Assembly (NCBI GenBank): GCA_944386415.1 | Contig: CALXAY010000006.1 | Span: forward strand, 1-64,000 | Direction of reading: 5' to 3' | DNA from: an uncultured Clostridia bacterium | GTDB lineage: Bacteria > Bacillota > Clostridia > TANB77 > CAG-508 | Length of the DNA stretch: 64,000 nt | Part shown: piece by piece, positions 1 to 8,607 of the stretch | Numbering within the stretch: position 1 is the first letter of the stretch | How the letters are laid out: each line of letters starts with the position of its first letter | Made by a program: the position numbers and the translations under genes | The notes under the pieces: model-generated | The model's database searches: none | What the model was told of the DNA's origin: nothing | What the model saw: the letters and a program-made list of their open reading frames with translations, nothing else

Positions 1-76
1 CATAGAATCAAACTATGAAATATAATTATAAATACAAGCTCGTATTCTTCGTAAACGGAAGTGTCAAACGAGCCAT

Positions 77-113
77 AAAAATAGCAGATAAGAAATTATC
101 TGTTATTTTTTTT
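77..113 (+). terminator. Rho-independent terminator of an upstream gene
   Basis: A 15-bp stem (AAAAATAGCAGATAA against TTATCTGTTATTTTT, one G-T pair) with a GAAA loop runs into a T tract. It should end a transcript entering from the left. The reading frame of that upstream gene cannot be decided from the few bases present. Confidence 0.8.
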
Positions 114-174
114 GTTTGTTCGCTAGTTTTTACGTTAAGAATTATATATAATCTAAATAAGGATGTGAAAATAT

Positions 175-548
175 ATGATAAGAATATGTGAAATATGTGA
201 AAAGCAGTTTGAAACAAAAAGTTCTACGAGAATATATTGTTATGATTGTAGTGGAGAGTCAACAAGAATTAATAATATTACAAGAAAACATCAAAAAACG
301 ATATTAAGAAGAAGTATGAAATTACAAGCAATAAAATTATTAGGCGGAAAATGTAGTATTTGTGGATATAATAGATGTGTAGATGCTTTAGAATTTCATC
401 AAATAAATCCAAGTGTAAAAGAATTAAACTAGGTTCAGAAAATACTATGTCATGGAAGGATTATAAAAAAGAAGCATTAAAATGTATTTTAGTTTGTTAA
501 AATTGCCACAAAGAAATACATAGCAAAATGGGATATAAAAATTATTAA
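175..548 (+). pseudogene. HNH endonuclease-like gene, broken by frameshift and nonsense
   Basis: The first 85 codons carry two CxxC pairs (CEICEKQF, YCYDC), a third (CSICGY) and the HQINP motif typical of small HNH/zinc-ribbon endonucleases. After KELN the frame stops at TAG. One missing base before GGTTCAGAA would restore GSENTMSWKDYKKEALKCILVC, and a TAA codon then replaces the residue expected in the CANCHKEIH motif before NCHKEIHSKMGY. Both lesions are ordinary decay and neither involves a CGG codon, which makes this a useful contrast to the six recoded genes. HNH proteins of this type are often mobile-element genes. Confidence 0.75.
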
Positions 549-592
549 GAGTAAAAAATAATATTTATAATAATAGAAAATTGGAGGAAACA

Positions 593-1126
593 ATGAAAAC
601 AGAATATGAAATTAGAGTATTAGAAATAGAAAAAGAAAGTATAGTAAAGAAATTAGAAAGTTTAGGTGCAATACAAAAAGGAGAATATAATCAGAAAAGA
701 TATGTATATGATTTAAAGCCTATACAAAAAGATAAATGGATTCGTTTAAGAACAAATGGAATAGAAACAACTTTAACATATAAAGATATAGAAAGCAATA
801 CAATAGGCGGAACAAAAGAAGTGGAATTTAAAGTAGATAGTTTTGAGGTAGCAAATGAATTTCTAAATAAAATTGGTTTTATGCCAAGAAATTATCAAGA
901 AAATAAAAGAATACAATATACTTTAGATAATGTAGAGATTGATATCGATACTTGGCCTATGATACCTACATATTTAGAAATTGAAGGAAATAGTGAAGAA
1001 GAAGTAAATAATATGGTAAAAAAGTTAGGATTAAGTAATTTAAAAATTACGACTTTAAATTGTGACGATATTTATAGAGAGTTTTACAATATTGATATTT
1101 CGAAAATAGAGGAATTAAAATTTTAA
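593..1126 (+). CDS. CYTH-domain protein (class IV adenylate cyclase / thiamine-triphosphatase-like)
   Basis: 177 residues. The N-terminal EYEIRV matches the ExExK/R strand of CYTH enzymes, which bind triphosphates and two divalent metals inside a beta tunnel. Later strands show WIRLRTNG, TLTYKD, KEVEFKV, ENKRIQY, VEIDIDTWP and YLEIEGNSEEEV, the usual order of charged tunnel residues. An upstream TTG in frame at 581 is possible, but GGAGG lies at 583-587 with the ATG at 593, so the ATG is preferred. Substrate (ATP, thiamine triphosphate or polyphosphate) cannot be told from sequence. The next gene is an inositol-phosphatase-like enzyme, only loosely linked by a 57-base gap. Confidence 0.8.
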   Translation: MKTEYEIRVLEIEKESIVKKLESLGAIQKGEYNQKRYVYDLKPIQKDKWIRLRTNGIETTLTYKDIESNTIGGTKEVEFKVDSFEVANEFLNKIGFMPRNYQENKRIQYTLDNVEIDIDTWPMIPTYLEIEGNSEEEVNNMVKKLGLSNLKITTLNCDDIYREFYNIDISKIEELKF

Positions 1127-1183
1127 AAGAATTGTTTTTATGTAGTAAAAGAGATTATAAAATTTAAGGGTAGGTAATTTTAT

Positions 1184-1987
1184 ATGGAAAATAACTTGGA
1201 AGAATATTTAGAATTTGCAAAAAATATTGCAAAATATGCAGGAAAGATAATGATAAAATATTTTAATAAAGATAATGGTTCGAGTTATAAAGGAGATAAA
1301 ACTATTGTAACTTTAGCAGATAAAGAAATAAATACATATTTGATAGAAAAAGTAAAAGAAAAATATCCGAATCATTCTGTAGATGGAGAAGAAGAACAAT
1401 TTGGAAAAAGCGATTATGTCTGGGTTTGCGATCCAGTTGATGGGACAGCAATGTATGCAAGAAATATTCCAGTTGCTGTATTTTCACTAGCTTTAGTTGT
1501 AAATGGAGAACCAAAAGTAGGTGTTGTTTTTGACCCTTTTACTAATAGTTTATATACTGCACTAAAAGGAGATGGAGCATATAAGAATGGGAAAAAGATA
1601 ACAGTAAATGAGTATGGATTAGATGATATGAGAACTGTGTGTAACTGTGATTATTTAGTAGGGGGAGAATATAATATATCAAAAGTATTAGAAGATTTAA
1701 AAAAGAGGTCATATTTTGTCGGATTAGGAAGTGTAATTAGAGCTAGTATATGTGTTGCTTCAGGAGACTTTACCTTAGCTATTTTTCTTGGTACAAAACA
1801 TAAAAATTGTGATATTGCAGCAGTAAAAATTATAGTTGAAGAGGCTGGAGGAATAGTTACAGACTTATTTGGTAATGAACAGCGATATGATAGAAGTATA
1901 AATGGAGCTATTATTAGTAATGGAAAAGTACATAATGAAGTAATAGAGTATATAAAAAAATATTTAAAAGATAAATCAAATAATTAA
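1184..1987 (+). CDS. Inositol monophosphatase family protein
   Basis: 267 residues, the usual length for this Mg-dependent, lithium-sensitive phosphatase fold (inositol monophosphatase, histidinol phosphatase or PAP phosphatase). The metal site is visible as DGEEEQFG followed by DPVDGTAMYARNIP (DPxDGT motif), and the distal CDIAAVKIIVEEAGG replaces the typical WDxAAG motif. The tryptophan before the Asp is missing, so substrate choice may differ from classical IMPase. GGGTAGG precedes the ATG. No neighbour points to a particular pathway. Confidence 0.85.
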   Translation: MENNLEEYLEFAKNIAKYAGKIMIKYFNKDNGSSYKGDKTIVTLADKEINTYLIEKVKEKYPNHSVDGEEEQFGKSDYVWVCDPVDGTAMYARNIPVAVFSLALVVNGEPKVGVVFDPFTNSLYTALKGDGAYKNGKKITVNEYGLDDMRTVCNCDYLVGGEYNISKVLEDLKKRSYFVGLGSVIRASICVASGDFTLAIFLGTKHKNCDIAAVKIIVEEAGGIVTDLFGNEQRYDRSINGAIISNGKVHNEVIEYIKKYLKDKSNN

Positions 1988-1998
1988 GGGATATATCT

Positions 1999-2033
1999 GG
2001 CTCCTCATGTTGGACTCGAACTTGCGACCTATT
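1999..2033 (-). other. Degenerate tRNA 3'-end remnant, possible attachment-site scar
   Basis: On the minus strand this stretch reads like the T-arm and acceptor end of a tRNA: GTTCGAGTCCAAC followed seven bases later by GGAGCC. The 5' side of the T stem no longer pairs with its 3' side, and no D or anticodon arm follows, so it is not a working tRNA. Such 3' fragments are left when elements integrate at tRNA genes. It lies at the edge of the accessory stretch that holds the TIR gene. This is pattern recognition by eye. Confidence 0.4.
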
Positions 2034-2035
2034 GG

Positions 2036-2184
2036 TTAATTATTTAAAGCAGAAAGAGTTGCTAAAGTATCTCCAAAGCCTGAGTAAAAAATGTAGCAAG
2101 TATAGCTAGTTCCTCTTGTGATTTGTCTTTAGCAATCTCTACAGCAAGAAGAGAAATAAAATTAACAAAAGCACAAGAATTCAT
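2036..2184 (-). pseudogene. Small conserved clostridial protein (DUF6774-like), frame-disrupted
   Basis: From the ATG at 2184, preceded by AAGAGGTG, the frame encodes a 40-residue peptide (MNSCAFVNFISLLAVEIAK, then KSQEELAILATFFTQ) that stops at 2062. The family, as I recall it, continues GDTLATLSAL. That sequence is present in the -1 frame from TTGGAGATACTT and ends at 2036. The break is a missing base (or two extra bases) before GGA and does not involve CGG. Function of the family is unknown. The gene abuts the tRNA remnant. Confidence 0.55.
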
Positions 2185-2290
2185 AAATATCACCTCTTAG
2201 GTATTATATGTAAAAATAGCTTGTTAGTGAAAATAATTTTTATTAATAATTTATAGGAAATAAGAAATACTACATTTAGGTGTATGTAGT

Positions 2291-2521
2291 ATGAAACAAA
2301 AAGAAATAATAGAGAAATGGAAGCAAGGATTAAGCAAGGAAGTACTTGCAAAAAGATATAGAAGAGAATATAATCAAGGAATAAAAGTAATAAGAGCAAG
2401 TGTAGAAAATAGAAATAAAGGAAAGTATATTACAAATTATGAGGCTTTATCATATGTTGAAAAAATAATTTATATGTATATAAAAAAGGGAGGAAAGTCT
2501 AATGAAGAAAAAAATAATTAG
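2291..2521 (+). CDS. Small hypothetical basic protein
   Basis: 76 residues, rich in Lys and Arg, with KEIIEKWKQGLSKEVLAKRY suggesting a helix-turn-helix-like start, and YITNYEALSYVEKIIYMYIK at the C-terminal end. There is no strong ribosome site before the ATG. The last 23 bp of its conserved part recur at 5278-5300, after the TIR gene, where they form the tail of a similar frame. I do not recognise the family. The gene may be truncated or chimeric at its 3' end. Confidence 0.5.
   Translation: MKQKEIIEKWKQGLSKEVLAKRYRREYNQGIKVIRASVENRNKGKYITNYEALSYVEKIIYMYIKKGGKSNEEKNN
2457..2479 (+). repeat. Left copy of a 23-bp direct repeat flanking the TIR gene
   Basis: TTGAAAAAATAATTTATATG plus TAT, identical to 5278-5300. 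The copy lies inside the 3' part of the 76-residue gene. Together the two copies bracket the TIR-NB-ARC gene and 340 bases of non-coding DNA, as expected of a duplication or insertion boundary. Confidence 0.7.
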
Positions 2522-2818
2522 GTATGGATTATAACTATCCTTGAGATTTTTACAAGCTAATATTTGTTGAAAAGATTGCATATTATAATTAAGGAATTAA
2601 TTTACAAACTATGAGTGGCGTATAATAAATAATATTTTTATTAAAAAAGTTTTATTGTCAAAACAAGAAGTTTTAATTGCTATAAACCGGAATGTTTCAA
2701 AAGTAAGAAATCACAATAAAGTAAAAGAATGTTAACGATAAAAAACAAATATAAGGAAAGATTAAAAATAAAGTAAAATAAAATTAAAATTCAAATGTAA
2801 AAATAGGAGTAAAAATAT
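2522..2818. other. Non-coding, decayed stretch before the TIR gene
   Basis: No complete gene is visible. One frame from 2601 stays open without a good start codon (TNYEWRIINNIFIKK, then LLSKQEVLIAIN), reaches a CGG at 2688 and could continue in frame or in +1 for only a few codons. Its TNYE start resembles the tail of the preceding small gene, so it may be a relic copy. AT content is extreme and I see no clear promoter. AGGAG at 2807-2811 serves the TIR gene. Confidence 0.4.
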
Positions 2819-5224
2819 ATGGAAAAAGAAAAGAAGAATAAAAAAATGAATAATGACAATAGGGCGGTTTTTATAAGCTATAATATTTCAACTTCTGATG
2901 AAATAGTAAGAAAAATAGCAGAAGCTCTTGAAGAACAAGGAATTTCATGTTTTTATGCATCAAGAGATTGTGAGGAGCAAACAAATACTGATTTTGTTAT
3001 ACCCATAGTTAATGCCATAAGAAATTGTAAAATATTTTTACTTATGCTAAATAAAAATTCTAATCAATCTGAACATTGCTACAATGAGGTCAAGTTAATA
3101 TTTGATAGAATAAGTAAGCATGAGGATATAATTCTAATTTTATATAGATTAGATTCTTGTAAATTAAGTCCGACTATTGATTATTATTTAGGAAGGGCTC
3201 ATATAATGGATGGAAGTGTACCGCCAGAAGTTGTAAGACTTAATGAACTTGTAAATAGAATTATAGTAAAACTAGGTCAAGAACCTACTTTTAAAATGTC
3301 AATAGATGAACCGACTTTAAATAAAAAGAAAGAATATAAGTTAATAGGAACTATAGCATACCCAGATACAGAGTTTTTAGGAAGAAAGAAAGAATTAAAT
3401 CAAATTTATGAAATGATAAATGGAAATGTAAATAAAGTTTTTTTAGTAGGAATGGGTGGTATAGGAAAAAGTGAAATTGCAAAAAAATATATTAGTGAGC
3501 ATAATGAAGATTATGCTATAATCTTATGGGTATCATTTGAAAAGTCATTAGAACAAACTATTATAAATGATAACAAGATAAATATACAAGGTTTGTCTAG
3601 GACAGAATATAATGCAGAGTTTGACCATGAGTATATGTTAAGAAAACTTAATATTTTAAAGCAAAATGCAGATAAAAAAGTACTAATTGTTATAGATAAT
3701 TTTGACGTTACAGATGATCCTGATTTAGAAGAATTATTATCTGGTAATTACTCTATAATATTTACAACTAGAAATCATCAGAAAAATAAGGAAATACCAG
3801 AAATAAATATAGAACCAATGCAAGGTGAAAATGAATTATTAGAGTTGTTTAAATTAGAATATAAAAGACAATTATCAAGTGAGAATATAGAAATTATAAA
3901 AAAAATTATTAAATTATTACAAGGACATACTTTAAGTATAAGACTTGTAGCTTCAGCAATGCAATCTAGAAGAATATCACCAGAAAAAATGTTAGACTTG
4001 CTTGAAAATAGTAATGAGGTTTCAGATAAATTAAAGGATACAACAACATTTATACGAAATAAGTTAAAAGAAGTATTTAATATAACAAATTTATTAGGAG
4101 AAGAAATAGTCTTGCTTAAAAATTTGTCACTGATTCCATTAAATGGATTAGAAGTAGAGACTTTTTATGATTGGTGTAAATTTGATGATTATGATATAAT
4201 TGATGGATTATCAGCTAGAAGTTGGGTTATAAATGACCCTGTGACAGATAAAGCTCATTTACATCCGTTAATTTCAGAACTTATGCAAGAAAAGTTAGAA
4301 GATAACCCAAATGATATAAAAAATTTGCTTGAAAAGATTTATGATATATGCCTACATCAAATTTACTATAATTACAAAGAAAAACTTGAACATGCAAACA
4401 TAATAGAATATATCAGCGAACATTTACCAGAATCAAATACTATGTACTATGAAATAAGATTTGCAAAAGCATTAGCATTTTCTGATAGTTCGCAATATGC
4501 AAAGGCAAAAATGGAATTTCAATATTCGCTAGATAATGCTAAAACATTTAGAGATAGAATGAGAGCTTGCCACTATTTATCACAAAGAGAATTTTTGGAT
4601 GGAAACTCTGAAAAAAGTTATGAAATCGCACTTAAAGGATATGAAGAATTTAAAAATATGGATCCAAAAAAATGGCCAGAAGATGCAGGTGCATATTGTG
4701 CAAATGTGTTACAAAGATTAGGAGAAAGTTTAAAGGAGATGGGACGAGTGGAAGAAGCTTATAAATTCTTTAAAATGTCAGAAGAACCATGTCATAGATA
4801 TTATATTATGAGTATACCGCATTCTTTGGGATGGGTAAATTACCACTTAGCAGATACACTTCTTCTTATGGGAAAATTAAAGGAAAGCGAAGATGCAATC
4901 AACAAATGTTTGAATTATTTTAAAGAGATAAATGACAATTGGTCTTTTGGATTTGCACATAATGTTTTAGCAAGAATATATACTGCTAAAAAAGATTTTG
5001 AGCAAGCTTTAGATGCAAATAAAAAGGCTATTGACATTCTTACAATATATGAAGGAGAATCAAATATAGGAAAAGAGTTTGAATATAGAGCAGATATTTA
5101 TCATGCAATGGGTAACAAAGAAAATGCTATAAATAATTATAATTTAGCAATCGAGTTATTGAAGAAAAAAGGAGCAATAGGACAAATAGAAAAAGTAGAG
5201 GAAAAATTAAAAAAATGCTATTAA
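2819..5224 (+). CDS. TIR-NB-ARC-TPR (STAND) protein, probable antiphage defence
   Basis: 801 residues. Residues about 15-135 form a TIR domain (AVFISYN; SEHCYNE with Glu90 in the position of the NADase catalytic glutamate). An NB-ARC/STAND ATPase follows: Walker A GMGGIGKS at 211-218, Walker B VLIVIDNFD, and the arginine strand IIFTTRN. The C-terminal 270 residues are helical TPR-like repeats (HYLSQREFLDGNSEKSYEIA; LADTLLLMGKLKESEDAINK; YRADIYHAMGNKENAINNY). Bacterial TIR-STAND proteins usually sense an invader through the repeats, oligomerise and deplete NAD. That role is inferred here. It stands alone, between direct repeats and decayed genes. Confidence 0.85.
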   Translation: MEKEKKNKKMNNDNRAVFISYNISTSDEIVRKIAEALEEQGISCFYASRDCEEQTNTDFVIPIVNAIRNCKIFLLMLNKNSNQSEHCYNEVKLIFDRISKHEDIILILYRLDSCKLSPTIDYYLGRAHIMDGSVPPEVVRLNELVNRIIVKLGQEPTFKMSIDEPTLNKKKEYKLIGTIAYPDTEFLGRKKELNQIYEMINGNVNKVFLVGMGGIGKSEIAKKYISEHNEDYAIILWVSFEKSLEQTIINDNKINIQGLSRTEYNAEFDHEYMLRKLNILKQNADKKVLIVIDNFDVTDDPDLEELLSGNYSIIFTTRNHQKNKEIPEINIEPMQGENELLELFKLEYKRQLSSENIEIIKKIIKLLQGHTLSIRLVASAMQSRRISPEKMLDLLENSNEVSDKLKDTTTFIRNKLKEVFNITNLLGEEIVLLKNLSLIPLNGLEVETFYDWCKFDDYDIIDGLSARSWVINDPVTDKAHLHPLISELMQEKLEDNPNDIKNLLEKIYDICLHQIYYNYKEKLEHANIIEYISEHLPESNTMYYEIRFAKALAFSDSSQYAKAKMEFQYSLDNAKTFRDRMRACHYLSQREFLDGNSEKSYEIALKGYEEFKNMDPKKWPEDAGAYCANVLQRLGESLKEMGRVEEAYKFFKMSEEPCHRYYIMSIPHSLGWVNYHLADTLLLMGKLKESEDAINKCLNYFKEINDNWSFGFAHNVLARIYTAKKDFEQALDANKKAIDILTIYEGESNIGKEFEYRADIYHAMGNKENAINNYNLAIELLKKKGAIGQIEKVEEKLKKCY

Positions 5225-5258
5225 ACAATGAAAATTGATGAAATATCTTAATTAAATA

Positions 5259-5318
5259 ATGTTTTATCTTCTTGAGATTGAAAAAATAATTTATATGTAT
5301 GTTAAGAATGGAAAGTAA
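5259..5318 (+). pseudogene. Relic 3' end of the 2291-2521-type gene
   Basis: A 19-residue frame (MFYLLEIEKIIYMYVKNGK) whose EKIIYMY core and DNA match the tail of the gene at 2291-2521. It has no ribosome site. It looks like the original 3' end of that gene, displaced by arrival of the TIR gene. Confidence 0.4.
5278..5300 (+). repeat. Right copy of the 23-bp direct repeat flanking the TIR gene
   Basis: Identical over 23 bases to 2457-2479. It lies 54 bases after the TIR stop codon, just before a terminator hairpin. Confidence 0.7.
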
Positions 5319-5348
5319 ATAATATATTTCTTTCCATTATATTTTTTA
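5307..5348 (+). terminator. Terminator after the TIR region
   Basis: AATGGAAAG and CTTTCCATT form a perfect 9-bp inverted repeat with a 14-base AT-rich loop, followed by ATATTTTTT. Confidence 0.6.
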
Positions 5349-5446
5349 CTTAATAATTTCTTCATATTTATTTAAGAAAAAATAAATGGTATTTAAGAAT
5401 TTACGGTGATAAAATAATAACAAATGAAAAAAGAGGGAGGAGAAAA

Positions 5447-6356
5447 ATGGAAGAAGCAATTTTAAATGTAGAAAATTTATATAAGAATTTTGGTAAGAAA
5501 GAAATTCTTAAAAATGTTTCTTTTAAAATAGAAAGTGGAGATATATTAGGTTTTATAGGGCCAAACCGGAGCTGGAAAAACAACCACGATTAAATTAATA
5601 TTAGGACTTCAAAGTATAACTAAAGGGAAAGTACTAATAAATGGATTTGATATAGAAAATTATTTTGAAAAAGCAATAGAAAAAGTAGGAGCAATAGTAG
5701 AAAATCCTGATTTATATATGTACTTAACAGGATATGAAAACTTACAATTAATGGCAAATCTTTATAAAGGAATAGATAAGAAGAGAATAGATAAAGTAGT
5801 TAGACTTGTAAAGCTAGAAAATAGAATAAATGATAAAGTTTCAAAATACTCATTAGGAATGAGACAAAGACTAGGAATAGCACAAGCAATACTACATAAG
5901 CCGACATTATTAATATTAGATGAGCCAACAAATGGATTAGATCCAGAAGGAATAAAAGAAATGAGAGAACTTCTTTTAGAATTAGCAAAAAAAGAAGGAA
6001 TGGGAATATTAATATCTAGTCATAACTTAGCAGAGTTAGATAATTTAGTAAATAAAGTATGTATTATAAAAAATGGAGAAATAATCGAAACAAGTGGTAT
6101 ATCAGAAATTAAAAAAGAAGAAAAAGCAAATTATAAATTATTTGAAATAAATGATACATCAAAAATAAAAGAAATACTTCCAGGAGCAATTATAATAGAT
6201 AAGAATAAATTCAAAATAGATGCAGTAAAAGAAGAAGTACCTGAAATAGTAGAATTATTAGTAAGTAAAAATATTTCTATTTATGAAGTTAAAAAAGAAG
6301 AAAAATCATTAGAAGAAGCATTTTTTGAAAAGACAGGGGGGAATGTAATTGAGTAA
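5447..6356 (+). CDS. ABC transporter ATP-binding protein, +1 recoded at an in-frame CGG
   Basis: Translation from ATG 5447 (after GGGAGGAG) gives 39 family-like residues up to GFIGPN at 5566. The next zero-frame codon is CGG (5567-5569) and a stop follows after seven more codons. Skipping the C and reading GGA restores the Walker A motif GPNGAGKTT and the rest of a normal ATPase of about 302 residues: Q-loop, signature YSLGMRQRLGIAQA, Walker B LLILDEPTNGLDPEG and the H-loop SSHNLAEL. It belongs to the drug/bacitracin-type exporter family and overlaps the permease start by 8 bases. Without recoding, no nucleotide-binding site would be made. Confidence 0.9.
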
Positions 6357-7809
6357 TTTAGTAAAAAATGAATTAACGAAGATTTTTAAGAAAAAATCTA
6401 TTTATATAGTTTTATTTGTAACATTTGCATTTGTAATTTTATCAAATTGTATGTATAAATATTTTTTCAATAGTGGAAGTTATTCATATTATAGTGAAAG
6501 TTATGTAGAATTTGCAAGAGAAGAAATAAAAGGATTAGATCCAAATAAGACAAGTGATGCAAAAATGTATATAGAATATAAAACAGTATTAGATGTATTT
6601 GACATGATGAAAGAATATGACAATGATGATTGGCAAATACAAATAATAGCATCAAAAATAGAACCATATGTAACTGAAAAAAATACATATTTATATGGAG
6701 CAGAAAAGGACGAGAACCAAGCAAACAAGATAAACGAACAAATAAATGAATTACAAGGTAGATTAAAAAATGATGATTGGAAATATTTCGCAAATGAAGA
6801 ATTACAAATTGCAGAAGAAAAAGTAAAAGTATTAGAAGATGAGAAAAATAGTACAGAGGATAAACAAAGATTAGAATCATTAAATCAAGAAATTGAAATA
6901 GCAAAAATTGATTTAGATGTAGCAAGATATAGAATAGATGAAAATATAAAATATGGATATGATTATATGAACGTAGCATTAGCAAATTATCAACAATATG
7001 GTTACAATATTGTCCAAATGGATAATTCAAATGAAGAATTAACATATCAAGAGAAAAAAGATTATAATGAAGCCATTGAAAATAAAGAAATAAGTAAATA
7101 TATAATAGAAAATCACGTAGACGTAGAAAAAGCAAATGATTTAAGAGGAATATTATCAAGATTCTTTAATGAATTTGGACTATTTATAATAGTAATTACA
7201 GTTATGATAGCAGGAACAATAGTAAGTGAAGAATTTAATAAAGGAACAATAAAATTATTATTGATAAAACCATATACTAGAAACAAAATCTTACTTGCTA
7301 AATTTATAACAGTGTTAATAATGATAGTATTTTCAATTATAATGTTAATAGGTATGGAACTAATTGTAGGTGGATTTGTGTTTGGATTTGATAGTTTGTC
7401 TGTCCCAGTGATAGTTTATAATTTTAATACCAATATGATACAAGAAATAAATGTATTTAGCTATTTAGGAGCTCAAATACTTATGATACTTCCGAGTGTA
7501 ATCTTACTTGCAACATTATCATTTGCGTTAAGTACAATATTTACTAATTCACCAGTTGCAATAGCACTTCCTTTACTTGGATATATGGGGGTAGCTGTAA
7601 TAAATCAATTTGCAATGCAATATAATATAGACTTCTTAAAATATTTTGTAACATTAAATTGGGATTTTACTGTGTATTCATATGGAGGAATGCCATTAAT
7701 GCAGGGGTTAACACCGGAGTTTTCGGCCGTTATATGTTTACTATATTTCTTAATAATGATGATACCAACATTTGTTATATTTAAAAAGAAAAATATTAAA
7801 AATGTTTAA
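6349..7809 (+). CDS. ABC-2 type transporter permease
   Basis: 486 residues starting at TTG 6349, with GGGGG just upstream and overlap with the ATPase stop. One membrane helix near residues 15-35 is followed by a large, charged, probably coiled-coil extracellular domain (residues about 40-270) rich in Glu, Lys and Gln. At least five helices follow (FGLFIIVITVMIAGTIVSEE; LITVLIMIVFSIIMLIGMEL-like; LLATLSFALSTIF; ICLLYFLIMMIPTFVIF). EFNKGTIKLLLIKPYTR is the cytoplasmic loop typical of ABC-2 permeases. It pairs with the preceding ATPase; the substrate is unknown. Confidence 0.8.
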   Translation: MSNLVKNELTKIFKKKSIYIVLFVTFAFVILSNCMYKYFFNSGSYSYYSESYVEFAREEIKGLDPNKTSDAKMYIEYKTVLDVFDMMKEYDNDDWQIQIIASKIEPYVTEKNTYLYGAEKDENQANKINEQINELQGRLKNDDWKYFANEELQIAEEKVKVLEDEKNSTEDKQRLESLNQEIEIAKIDLDVARYRIDENIKYGYDYMNVALANYQQYGYNIVQMDNSNEELTYQEKKDYNEAIENKEISKYIIENHVDVEKANDLRGILSRFFNEFGLFIIVITVMIAGTIVSEEFNKGTIKLLLIKPYTRNKILLAKFITVLIMIVFSIIMLIGMELIVGGFVFGFDSLSVPVIVYNFNTNMIQEINVFSYLGAQILMILPSVILLATLSFALSTIFTNSPVAIALPLLGYMGVAVINQFAMQYNIDFLKYFVTLNWDFTVYSYGGMPLMQGLTPEFSAVICLLYFLIMMIPTFVIFKKKNIKNV

Positions 7810-7891
7810 TGTCCAATTAGGGACGTTTCTTAATGGACAAAATGTCCAAAAAGAAACGTCCCTAGTGGACATTTTGTCCATTTTGGGACAT
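7809..7891. repeat. Dispersed palindromic repeat, family A (bipartite copy)
   Basis: Starts ATGTCCAATTAGGGACG and ends TTTTGGGACAT, enclosing two 7-8 bp hairpins (TGGACAAAATGTCCA and its inverse) and the AAACGTCCC core. Related copies lie at 28727-28843, 56659-56711 and 62459-62511. It begins on the last base of the permease stop codon. It may form a strong RNA stem-loop and act as an end-of-transcript structure. Confidence 0.8.
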
Positions 7892-7964
7892 ACCTATTAT
7901 TTATATTGAAAATTTCTGTAAAAAGTGATAAAGTAATGGCATAAGATAATAAAGAGGTGAAAAA

Positions 7965-8586
7965 ATGAAAGTAATTTTAGTAAATGGAGGTCCACATAAG
8001 GACGGTTGTACAAATAGAGCATTAGAAGAAGTAAGTAAAACATTAGTAAATAATGGAATAGAAACAGAAATCTTTTGGATTGGAAATAAACCTATATCAG
8101 GATGTCTTGGATGCAATCGGATGCAGTAAAACAGAAAGGTGCGTAATTAGTGATAAAGTAAATGAATTTTTAGATAAAGTAAGTAAAGTAGATGGATTTG
8201 TGTTTGGAAGTCCAGTCCATTTTGCTGGAATATCAGGAATGCTATCATCATTTATGGATAGAATATTTTATGGAAGAGGAAATTTATTTGCAAATAAAGT
8301 AGCCGCAGGAGTTGTTAGTTGTAGAAGAGGTGGAGCAACAGCGGCATTTGATGAAATAAATAAATACTTTTTAATGACTAATATGATTGTTGTAGGATCT
8401 GGGTATTGGAATATGGTTCATGGAAGTAAAAAAGAAGATGTAGAAAAAGATGAAGAAGGATTACAAACAATGAGAACACTTGGAAATAATATGGCATGGA
8501 TTTTAAAATCAATAGAAGCAGGAAGAAAAACAGGGATAGAATTACCAGAAAGAGAAGAAACTATAAGAACTAATTTTATAAGATAG
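7965..8586 (+). CDS. Flavodoxin-like NAD(P)H-dependent oxidoreductase, +1 recoded at CGG
   Basis: From ATG 7965 (GAGGTG site) the frame gives MKVILVNGGPHKDGCTNRAL, the FMN-binding start of the NADPH-dependent FMN reductase/iron-sulfur flavoprotein family, and reaches GCLGCN. The next zero-frame codons are CGG (8118-8120), ATG, CAG and TAA. Skipping the C gives GCSKTERCVI, completing the conserved Cys-rich motif, then FVFGSPVHFAGISGMLSSFM and SCRRGGATAAFDEIN. Total is about 206 residues, normal for the family. It likely reduces quinones, nitro or azo compounds in the cytosol. Twenty-one bases separate it from murI. Confidence 0.88.
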
Positions 8587-8607
8587 AAATAATGGAGAGA
8601 GAAGAAT

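Noticed and set aside
18..191. Open frame of 57 codons from the ATG at 18
   Set aside because: It runs through a clear terminator hairpin at 77-113 and has no ribosome site.
1999..2033. Functional tRNA gene
   Set aside because: Only a T-arm/acceptor-like part is present and its stem does not pair. No complete tRNA or rRNA gene was found in the window.
2688..2691. A seventh recoding site (AAC CGGA at 2688)
   Set aside because: The surrounding frame has no start codon or recognisable family, and both continuations are short, so it cannot be used as evidence either way.
6467..7159. Long minus-strand open frame of 230 codons opposite the ABC permease
   Set aside because: Leu/Tyr/His-rich translation with no ribosome site or domain; a shadow of the plus-strand gene caused by its biased codons. 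The same holds for other long antisense frames opposite prkC, grpE, clpC and the adhesin.
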